The position numbers and the translations under genes were made by a program. Under the pieces are notes generated by a model. It made no database searches. It saw only the letters and a list, made by a program, of their open reading frames with translations, and had not been told where the DNA came from. Source: Chitinophaga qingshengii (GTDB lineage Bacteria > Bacteroidota > Bacteroidia > Chitinophagales > Chitinophagaceae). Taken from it: a DNA stretch of 64,000 nucleotides. The first letter of the stretch is position 1. Each line of letters opens with the position of its first letter. Of this stretch, positions 1 through 6,781 are shown one piece after another. The stretch lies in NCBI RefSeq assembly GCF_014529935.1, contig NZ_JACVFC010000003.1, forward strand, positions 62,001-126,000, given 5' to 3'.

Positions 1-878
1 ACCTGAACTACTGGGGCTGTAATCAGTATATCACGCAACGGGCGCTGGGCGCTAATTTGCAGACGGCCCGCAATGGGATACTGTTTGCAGGGCTGCTGAA
101 AATTATGATGCCGGTTATCGTGATGCTGCCGGGTATTGCGGCCTATGTGTTGCATAAAAACGGGCAGTTGCCCGGACTGGAAAACAAGGACGGCGCCTAT
201 GCGGCGATACTGGGCTTTCTGCCTTCCGGCCTGAAGGGGCTTTCCATCGCCGCTTTAACGGCTGCCATCGTAGCCTCGCTGGCGGGAAAAGCCAACAGCA
301 TCTCTACTATCTTTACGTTGGATATCTACCAGAAATACATGAATAAAAAGGCCTCTCAGCAACAATTGGTATGGACAGGCCGCTGGGTGGTCGTCGCTGC
401 TATGTTACTGGCAATCGCTTTTACCTGGAATGACCTGTTGGGCATCGGCGGGGCGGGCGGATTTACCTTTATACAGAAGTATACAGGGTATATCAGTCCC
501 GGTGTTTTTGCCATGTTCCTGTTGGGTATGTTCTGGAAGCGCACCACAGGCGCGGCGGCTGTTGCGGGCATTATTACCGGTTTTACCCTGTGCGTGTTTT
601 TTAATCAGTTTGCACCGGCGGTATTGGGGCATGAAAACTTCCTCTATACAGCTTATCCCAATGGTAACGGCGGATATGAGATACCTTTCCTGATTTGTAT
701 GGGACTGGCTTTTATGTTTACCATGATCGTGATGGTGCTGATCAGTTTGGCCGGACCCAGGGTCAATCCAAGGGCTTTTGTGCTGGATAAGGCGATGTTT
801 AAAATATCACCCGCCACTACCGTGCTGATTGTTATTACCCTGCTGTTGATCTCTGCGCTGTATATACGTTTTTGGTAA
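1..878 (+). CDS. Sodium/solute symporter (SSS family), 5' end outside window
   Basis: Inner-membrane sodium-coupled sugar importer of the SSS/SGLT family. The frame is open from base 3, and the first visible residues (LNYWGCNQYITQRALGA) match the conserved family segment normally found well inside these proteins, so the real start lies upstream and roughly the C-terminal half is present. About six hydrophobic segments are visible, ending in a C-terminal helix that finishes ...LYIRFW. The helix beginning SIAALTAAIVASLAGKANS is a typical SSS core helix. The next gene, 52 bp downstream on the same strand, is a Nudix-type sugar regulator, which suggests a regulated monosaccharide uptake operon. 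The substrate (arabinose, galactose, glucose) cannot be told from this half. Family assignment is secure. Confidence 0.9.
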   Translation, partial: LNYWGCNQYITQRALGANLQTARNGILFAGLLKIMMPVIVMLPGIAAYVLHKNGQLPGLENKDGAYAAILGFLPSGLKGLSIAALTAAIVASLAGKANSISTIFTLDIYQKYMNKKASQQQLVWTGRWVVVAAMLLAIAFTWNDLLGIGGAGGFTFIQKYTGYISPGVFAMFLLGMFWKRTTGAAAVAGIITGFTLCVFFNQFAPAVLGHENFLYTAYPNGNGGYEIPFLICMGLAFMFTMIVMVLISLAGPRVNPRAFVLDKAMFKISPATTVLIVITLLLISALYIRFW

Positions 879-930
879 AGGGATGGAGATTCGGGATCTG
901 GGTTGTATTTTTGTTATCTAATAGTTTTGT

Positions 931-1647
931 ATGAAGAGATATGCACAGCAAACAAGGTTGTTGGTCGCTGTTGACTGCATCATTTTTGGTTTCGACGGAC
1001 AAGAGATAAAATTACTGCTGATCCAGCGTGGATTTGAGCCATGCAAAGGAAAATGGAGCCTGGTGGGAGGGTTTGTTCAGGAACACGAGAGCGCGGAGGA
1101 TGCAGCTACCCGCGTACTGAAAAACCTTTCCGGTCTGGACGGTATCTATATGGAACAATTGCATACTTTTAGCGCCCCGGACAGGGATAGCGTAGAGAGG
1201 ACGGTATCTGTGGCTTATACAGCCCTGATCGATATTAAACGTTACAAACAACTGCATGAAGATTTCCATGCGGTATGGTTCCCCATTAATCATCATCCCG
1301 AATTGATTTTTGATCACGACGCCATGGTGAACCTGGCCAAAGAGCAGTTGCGCTATAAAGCTGCCTTGCATCCTTTGTTGCTGGAACTGCTACCGCCGAA
1401 GTTTACGCTTCCCCAACTGCAACAGCTATACGAATCGGTGTACGATAGTACCTTTGATAAAGGAAATTTCAGCAGGAAGATCCTGTCCACCGGCTTACTG
1501 GTGAGACTGGCAGATAAAGACAAGCTGAGTTCCCGGAAAGGCGCATTTTATTATAAGGTGGATAAGAAAAAGTATAACAGCAACCAGCATGCTTTCCTCA
1601 ACTTCGTGCCGGATGCACATTTGAAAAGGTCTGCTGCCGGACGTTAG
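931..1647 (+). CDS. Nudix-fold transcriptional regulator (NrtR/AraR-like)
   Basis: A 238-residue protein with an N-terminal Nudix fold (about residues 8-145) and a C-terminal winged helix (about 150-235), the architecture of NrtR/AraR-type regulators. In these the Nudix domain senses a metabolite rather than hydrolysing one. The Nudix box is recognisable as G47-x5-E53-x7-R61, but the metal-binding glutamates are gone: the canonical REUxEExGU reads R61-V-L-K-N-L-S-G-L69. This favours a ligand-binding rather than catalytic role. Known Bacteroidota AraR proteins of this build respond to L-arabinose and control sugar uptake genes. The adjacent symporter fits that, but the ligand here is inferred. 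It converges with the next gene, with 11 bp between them. Confidence 0.82.
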   Translation: MKRYAQQTRLLVAVDCIIFGFDGQEIKLLLIQRGFEPCKGKWSLVGGFVQEHESAEDAATRVLKNLSGLDGIYMEQLHTFSAPDRDSVERTVSVAYTALIDIKRYKQLHEDFHAVWFPINHHPELIFDHDAMVNLAKEQLRYKAALHPLLLELLPPKFTLPQLQQLYESVYDSTFDKGNFSRKILSTGLLVRLADKDKLSSRKGAFYYKVDKKKYNSNQHAFLNFVPDAHLKRSAAGR

Positions 1648-1658
1648 CCCTGTAATAA

Positions 1659-2570
1659 TTACAAGAACTTCCGAAGTTTACGCTTACAGAAATCAGCGTT
1701 TTCCGTAATGCTGTCCATCGCATTTCCGGTGCGGAAGTTGCCACCCTGTTCCAGGAAATAATACTGCATACCTGCCAGGTTTACATCCGGCAGTATTTTC
1801 GTGTAATCAATCACGCCTCTCCCCAGTTCTGTATAGTCTTCCGTTGTACGGTCCATGTCTTTAATATGCCACATCACAAAGCGGCCGGGTTGCTGCCGGA
1901 AAAATTCAACCGGTTGTTTTTTTGCGGCACGTACTACCCAATACATATCCATTTGCAGTTTCACCAGGTCGGGATCTGTTTCTTTCATAATGATCTGATA
2001 GCCGTTAATACCGCCGTGGTCCACAAACTCAAAATCATGATTGTGATAGGCGAAACCAAGACCGGCCTTCTTTACCCGCGCTCCGATGATATTGAGTCTG
2101 GATGCCAGTAATTTAAATTGATCAATGTTTCTGTCTTCAGGAGCCAGCCAGGGCCAGGTGATATACTTTTGGTCCAGCTGTTGGGCGCCTTCGATGCACT
2201 GATCAACATAAGTGAGGAGTACATCGTCAGGCGAATGGAGGTATTTAAACAAGTCGTAGTGCCCGCTGGCGGTAGTGAGGCCGTTATCCTTCAGCAGCTG
2301 GTGAAAGTCTTTTGCACGGCGGCCGTAGTAGCCGATGCCTGCCGGATCGAATCCATATGTCTCTACATCCTGGTAATCCAGGCTGGCTATTCTTTTAAGC
2401 GTACCGGCAACGTCTTTTTCCATCGCTTCGCGGATGGTGTATAATTGCAGGCCCATTTTAAAGCGGGGTTTTGCCAACGTGGCGAATGCTGAAGGTGAGA
2501 AGAGGGCCGCCGCTGCTGCCATACCGGATTGGGCGAGGAAGTTGCGCCGGTTAATGATGTTTGATTTCAT
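1659..2570 (-). CDS. Exported TIM-barrel sugar phosphate isomerase/epimerase-like protein
   Basis: A 303-residue protein of the AP-endonuclease-2-like TIM-barrel superfamily (xylose isomerase/inosose dehydratase relatives). The N-terminus (NRRNFLAQSG, then an Ala-rich stretch) is a twin-arginine signal, so it is probably exported folded. The barrel shows the family signatures YHNHDFEF, the DMYWVVRA strand, WHIKDMD and a C-terminal FLEQGG whose acidic and histidine residues bind a divalent metal. Secreted members are common beside Bacteroidota sugar loci, and several act as epimerases or in keto-sugar metabolism. The exact substrate is unknown. It is divergent from the GH29 gene and shares the 425-bp regulatory region with it. 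Confidence 0.8.
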   Translation of the reverse strand: MKSNIINRRNFLAQSGMAAAAALFSPSAFATLAKPRFKMGLQLYTIREAMEKDVAGTLKRIASLDYQDVETYGFDPAGIGYYGRRAKDFHQLLKDNGLTTASGHYDLFKYLHSPDDVLLTYVDQCIEGAQQLDQKYITWPWLAPEDRNIDQFKLLASRLNIIGARVKKAGLGFAYHNHDFEFVDHGGINGYQIIMKETDPDLVKLQMDMYWVVRAAKKQPVEFFRQQPGRFVMWHIKDMDRTTEDYTELGRGVIDYTKILPDVNLAGMQYYFLEQGGNFRTGNAMDSITENADFCKRKLRKFL

Positions 2571-2995
2571 AGATAACAGATGAGGTTTAGTAAAAATTTA
2601 ACTAAATAACTGTTTAGTTGATTAATTATTTTATGAACATGCGAAAATATTTTATCCGTTTTGCAACGACGTGAAAGGCTTGGTGGTAGCTGCTTTAAAG
2701 ACTTGTATCATACTGCGCTATTGTTGCAGAAAAAATAATTGTAAAATTGACAATTTTTTATTTTCTTGCAGGCAGATAAAATTCCACGTTATGCACTCAG
2801 GCTATTTTCCTGCAACAGCGGCCGCTTGAATGGTGTTGCCAACTTACTGCGCTGTTGCAGGAAAATTACCCACTGCTCCACCAAAATTTTTCCGCCTTTC
2901 TATAAAAAAATCCTTGCTGTATTAATAGATCAAAACAGCGAGGAAGCGATGCCGGTTGATGCTATTTCCCTTTAACATATTAAAATATTGAAACC
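2571..2995. promoter_or_regulatory. Divergent intergenic region with several inverted repeats and TGCAACA cores
   Basis: No credible gene lies in these 425 bp between the isomerase-like gene and GH29. It holds AACTAAA/TTTAGTT (2600-2606 with 2613-2619), the palindrome AAAATTGACAATTTT (2743-2757), and a perfect 17-bp inverted repeat, ATTTTCCTGCAACAGCG at 2804-2820 with its complement at 2850-2866. A third, imperfect copy of the right arm (TACTGCGCT...TTGCAG) starts at 2711 and repeats at 2845. The shared core TGCAACA (either strand: 2722-2728, 2811-2817, 2853-2859) also occurs twice upstream of the GH31 gene. These are likely operators, probably for the locus regulator. This is inferred from pattern only. 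Confidence 0.55.
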
Positions 2996-4645
2996 GTGAA
3001 TAGAAGATCACTTATCAAATATCTTGGATTGACTGTTCCTGCCTATTTATTGTCGAAGCAGGCGGGCGCATCATCATGGGGGGCGCCGCTGGCGCCGTAT
3101 ACCGCGCCCGGGCCATTTACCGCCAGTTGGGATTCTTTGCAGCAGTACACGGTGCCTGAATGGTACCGTAATGCCAAATTCGGCATATGGGCGCACTGGG
3201 GACCGCAATGCGAGGCGGAGTACGGCGACTGGTATGCGCGTAACATGTACATAGAAGGCAGTGACCAGTACAAATATCATTTACAGCAATACGGGCATCC
3301 TTCCAAATTTGGTTTTAAGGATGTGATCCACCAATGGAAAGCGGAGCAGTGGGACCCTGAGCAGCTGGTGGCTTTATACAAGCGGGCCGGCGCGAAATAT
3401 TTTTTCGCCATGGCCAATCACCACGACAACCTTGACCTTTGGAATTCCCGCCACCATACATGGAACGCGATGAATGTGGGTCCTAAAAAAGATATCATCG
3501 GCAGCTGGGCCAAAGCGGCCCGTAATAACGGCTTGCCTTTCGGTGTCAGCATACATGCGGCTCATGCATGGACCTGGCTGGAAGTGGCGCGGCGGGCAGA
3601 TAAAAACGGGCCGCTCGCAGGCGTGCCCTACGATGGTTCACTAACGAAAGCCGATGGCAAAGGTACCTGGTGGGAAGGGCTGGACCCGCAACAGCTCTAC
3701 GCCCAAAATCATCCGCTGAGCGCAGACAGCGGGGATAACAACGCTATCTTCCGGCAATGGGATTGGCACAATGGCGCCACGCCGCCATCACCGGCATACT
3801 GTGAGCAATTCCTTAAAAGAGTCATCGATCTGATCGACCACTATGAACCGGAACTGGTTTATTTTGATGACACCGTGTTGCCGCTGTATCCTGTTAGCGA
3901 CGTGGGATTGCAGATTGCGGCCTATCACTACAACAAAAGTATCAAACGAAACAAAGGCCAGCTGAAGGCGGTGCTGAATGGTAAGGTATTGAATGAAATG
4001 CAGCGCAAATGTATGGTGTGGGATATAGAACGCGGACAGAGCAACGTGATTGAACCTTTCGCCTGGCAAACAGATACCTGTATCGGTGCCTGGCACTATG
4101 ATAAACGTGTCTTTGAAGGTAAATGGTATAAGTCCGGCAAAACCGTTATCCAGACACTGGCAGATGTGGTGAGCAAAAACGGCAACCTGCTCCTTAATAT
4201 CCCCGTAAAAGGCAACGGTACCATCGATGCGCAGGAGCGTGCTGTCCTGGAAGAAATAGCCGCCTGGATGGCTGTCAATGCGGAATGTATATTCGATACC
4301 AGGCCCTGGAAAATATTCGGTGAAGGACCCGCCCTGGAAGACGTTGCACCGATTGCGGCACAGGGATTTAATGAAGGTAAAGGCAAACCCCTGGGCGCCG
4401 GTGATATCCGTTTCACCACTAAAGGCGATTCATTGTATGCCATATTGCTCGGCTGGCCCGACGATGGTATGATAAAAATCAAAAGTCTCGCGGCAGGAAA
4501 TACACTGCGACCGGAGAAAATTAACAGAATCGATATGTTGGGCGGCGGCGAACTGCGCTTCCAACAGCACAAAGATGCTTTGGAAGTTGTATTGCCGGAA
4601 AATAAACCTGCATTTACCTATGCTGCCGTTTTAAAAATCAGATAA
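2996..4645 (+). CDS. GH29-type alpha-L-fucosidase
   Basis: A 549-residue exported glycoside hydrolase family 29 protein. It removes terminal alpha-L-fucose by a retaining mechanism. Residues 1-26 form a signal with an NRRSLIK twin-arginine-like motif. The (beta/alpha)8 domain follows: WYRNAKFGIWAHWGP near residue 55, YFFAMANHHDNLDLW near 135, and the nucleophile strand ELVYFDD with Asp291 as the expected nucleophile. NGNLLLNIP near 400 is also a family signature. A C-terminal beta-sandwich completes it. The start is GTG at 2996. No in-frame ATG gives the signal peptide. GH97 begins 11 bp downstream. Some GH29 members have other specificities, so fucose is expected but not certain. Confidence 0.88.
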   Translation: MNRRSLIKYLGLTVPAYLLSKQAGASSWGAPLAPYTAPGPFTASWDSLQQYTVPEWYRNAKFGIWAHWGPQCEAEYGDWYARNMYIEGSDQYKYHLQQYGHPSKFGFKDVIHQWKAEQWDPEQLVALYKRAGAKYFFAMANHHDNLDLWNSRHHTWNAMNVGPKKDIIGSWAKAARNNGLPFGVSIHAAHAWTWLEVARRADKNGPLAGVPYDGSLTKADGKGTWWEGLDPQQLYAQNHPLSADSGDNNAIFRQWDWHNGATPPSPAYCEQFLKRVIDLIDHYEPELVYFDDTVLPLYPVSDVGLQIAAYHYNKSIKRNKGQLKAVLNGKVLNEMQRKCMVWDIERGQSNVIEPFAWQTDTCIGAWHYDKRVFEGKWYKSGKTVIQTLADVVSKNGNLLLNIPVKGNGTIDAQERAVLEEIAAWMAVNAECIFDTRPWKIFGEGPALEDVAPIAAQGFNEGKGKPLGAGDIRFTTKGDSLYAILLGWPDDGMIKIKSLAAGNTLRPEKINRIDMLGGGELRFQQHKDALEVVLPENKPAFTYAAVLKIR

Positions 4646-4656
4646 TATTTATAGGA

Positions 4657-6588
4657 ATGAAAAAATGGATGCTACTATTGCTGGGCCTCGTCGCCGGTAT
4701 GGAGCTGTGTGCCCGGCAATTAACCGTACAATCGCCCAACGGGAAAATAGCTGTCACGCTTTTTCCCAAACAACCCGCCAATAACAACGGAGAATGGTGT
4801 CTCAGCGCCTCGTATATGGCTAACGGAAAATCGTCGGTGGTGATTCCCCACATTGATATGGGTTTAGTCCGTAACGACCAGGATTTTTCAAAACAACTGA
4901 AGTTCGTAAAGGCTGGTAAACCGCTGCTGGTCAATGAGCGGTATACCACGCTGCATGGAAAAAAATCCGTTTGTACCAACCAGGCCAACGAAGTAGTGGT
5001 AGCTTTTGAAAATCCTGCTAAGGAGAAATTCAATGTCATCATCAGGGTATATAATGATGGTATCGCTTTCCGGTATGAGTTCCCGGAAAAGAAAGGAACA
5101 TTTACCGTAAAAGAGGAATTGACCGCCTATACCATTCCGGCCGGAACCATGCGCTGGATGGAAAAATGGAACACAGCCAATGAATGGTATTACACTGCCA
5201 CAAAAGGGGATAAGGTCGTTCAACAGGATTGGAGCTACCCGGCGCTTTTCCAGCCGGAAGATAAGTCCTGCTGGTTCCTGCTGCATGAGGCAGACGTGGA
5301 CGGCAATTACTGCGGCAGTAAGCTCCGCAATACGGCCGACCCTTCAAAGTACAGTCTTGCTTTCCCCGATCAGCGCGACGGTAAAGGCACCGGGGCTTCG
5401 GAGCCGGTGATTACCTTACCCTGGAAGTCGCCCTGGCGGGTGATCGTCATGGGCGGCCTTTCAGACATTGTTGAATCTACCCTGGTGGATGATGTATCAT
5501 CTCCTGCCGTCGTTCAAAACACCAGCTGGATCAAACCGGGAGTGGCATCGTGGAATTACTGGTCCAGCAACCATGGTACCAGAGATTATAAAATCGTTTG
5601 CCGTTTTACCGACCTGGCCGCTGAAATGAACTGGCCTTATACGCTCTTCGATTGGGAATGGGATGCGATGGGTAATGGCGGTAACCTGGAAGATGCGATT
5701 AAATATGCCCTGGCAAAAGGAGTGAAACCCCTGATGTGGTACAACTCCGGCGGCCCGCATACCGATGTGGGCGCCACGCCCCGCGACCGGATGCTGACCC
5801 ACGAAAGCAGGGTGGCTGAATTTGCCAAACTGAAACAACTGGGAGTGGCAGGCGTGAAAGTCGATTTTTTTGAAAGCGAAAAACAGGATATGATTAAATA
5901 TTACCGGGATATCCTGGAAGATGCCGCCCGTGCCGGAATAATGGTGTATTTCCACGGCTGCCTCGTACCCAGGGGCTGGGCCAGGACCTATCCCAACCTG
6001 ATGACCTACGAAGCGGTACGCGGTGCGGAGTGGTACAATAATACGCCCGACCTGACACAGGCAGCGCCTGAACATAACGCCATTCTTCCTTTTACCAGAA
6101 ACGTGGTGGGCGCAATGGACTACACGCCGGTTACCTTCACCAATTCACAATACCCGCATATTACCTCATATGGGCATGAACTGGCCCTGAGCGTGGTGTT
6201 TGAATCCGGTATCCAGCACATGGCCGACAGGCCTGAAGGTTACCTGGAGCTGCCCGATGCGGCCAAATCGTTTTTGAAAGCCGTACCGGCCGCCTGGGAC
6301 GATACCAAACTGGTAGACGGATACCCGGGTCAGGAGGTGATCATTGCCCGTCGTAAGGCTCATACATGGTACGTGGGAGGCATCAGCGCGGGAAATTGGG
6401 AAAGGAAAAAAACAATCCGGTTTAATTTCCTGGAAGAAAACAAAAAATACAAACTAACCCTCATCGCTGATGGCATACACGACAAAACTTTTAATACCGA
6501 ATACCGCGTCATCGATAAAAACAGTACCCTGGAAATAAAGCTGCTCCGTGCCGGCGGTTTCGCTGCCACCATAGCGCCGCTTCCCTGA
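4657..6588 (+). CDS. GH97 alpha-galactosidase/alpha-glucosidase
   Basis: A 643-residue glycoside hydrolase family 97 protein with a signal peptide (residues 1 to about 20), an N-terminal beta-super-sandwich (about 20-280), a catalytic barrel (about 290-540) and a C-terminal beta domain. GH97 splits into inverting alpha-glucosidases (SusB type) and retaining alpha-galactosidases. The VKVDFF strand places an aspartate (Asp403) where retaining members carry the nucleophile, and TYEAVRG carries Glu452, the likely acid/base. A retaining alpha-galactosidase is therefore preferred. It is periplasmic by its signal peptide. It lies 11 bp after GH29, evidently in the same transcript, and a strong terminator follows at 6625. 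Confidence 0.87.
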   Translation: MKKWMLLLLGLVAGMELCARQLTVQSPNGKIAVTLFPKQPANNNGEWCLSASYMANGKSSVVIPHIDMGLVRNDQDFSKQLKFVKAGKPLLVNERYTTLHGKKSVCTNQANEVVVAFENPAKEKFNVIIRVYNDGIAFRYEFPEKKGTFTVKEELTAYTIPAGTMRWMEKWNTANEWYYTATKGDKVVQQDWSYPALFQPEDKSCWFLLHEADVDGNYCGSKLRNTADPSKYSLAFPDQRDGKGTGASEPVITLPWKSPWRVIVMGGLSDIVESTLVDDVSSPAVVQNTSWIKPGVASWNYWSSNHGTRDYKIVCRFTDLAAEMNWPYTLFDWEWDAMGNGGNLEDAIKYALAKGVKPLMWYNSGGPHTDVGATPRDRMLTHESRVAEFAKLKQLGVAGVKVDFFESEKQDMIKYYRDILEDAARAGIMVYFHGCLVPRGWARTYPNLMTYEAVRGAEWYNNTPDLTQAAPEHNAILPFTRNVVGAMDYTPVTFTNSQYPHITSYGHELALSVVFESGIQHMADRPEGYLELPDAAKSFLKAVPAAWDDTKLVDGYPGQEVIIARRKAHTWYVGGISAGNWERKKTIRFNFLEENKKYKLTLIADGIHDKTFNTEYRVIDKNSTLEIKLLRAGGFAATIAPLP

Positions 6589-6624
6589 TAATCCGGTAAA
6601 TACCCTTGTATATAAACAATCACC

Positions 6625-6651
6625 AGGCTGACCTTCGGGTTGGCCTTTTTT
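6625..6651 (+). terminator. Intrinsic terminator closing the GH29-GH97 unit
   Basis: AGGCTGACC (6625-6633) pairs with GGTTGGCCT (6638-6646) around a TTCG tetraloop, with two G-U pairs, and a run of six T follows (6646-6651). This is a canonical rho-independent terminator. It separates the locus into two transcription units. Confidence 0.88.
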
Positions 6652-6680
6652 AATGCTTGGGATACTGAAATTCAGTGGTT

Positions 6681-6720
6681 TGCAACATTTGATACCCCAG
6701 AATGCAACATCTGCTACCCT
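6681..6720 (+). promoter_or_regulatory. Direct repeat upstream of GH31-SusCD, candidate AraC-type operator
   Basis: Two 18-bp copies, TGCAACATTTGATACCCC (6681-6698) and TGCAACATCTGCTACCCT (6703-6720), agree at 15 of 18 positions and repeat every 22 bp, about two helical turns. Tandem half-sites with this spacing are typical for AraC-type DNA-binding domains such as that of the hybrid regulator at 16459-20547. The TGCAACA core is shared with the region upstream of GH29. It lies 60-100 bp before the GH31 start codon. Confidence 0.6.
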
Positions 6721-6781
6721 CCAGATTCCCTAACATTAACCAACTTTACGGCATTATTCCACGTAAGATTTTCACCACGTT

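Noticed and set aside
922-929. TAGTTTTG, an exact match to the -7 promoter element just before the Nudix regulator
   Set aside because: It ends 1 bp before the ATG at 931, so transcription would start inside the gene. Likely chance.
2766-2975. A 69-codon plus-strand frame in the GH29 upstream region
   Set aside because: It spans the inverted repeats, has no signal or family features, and its composition resembles intergenic DNA.
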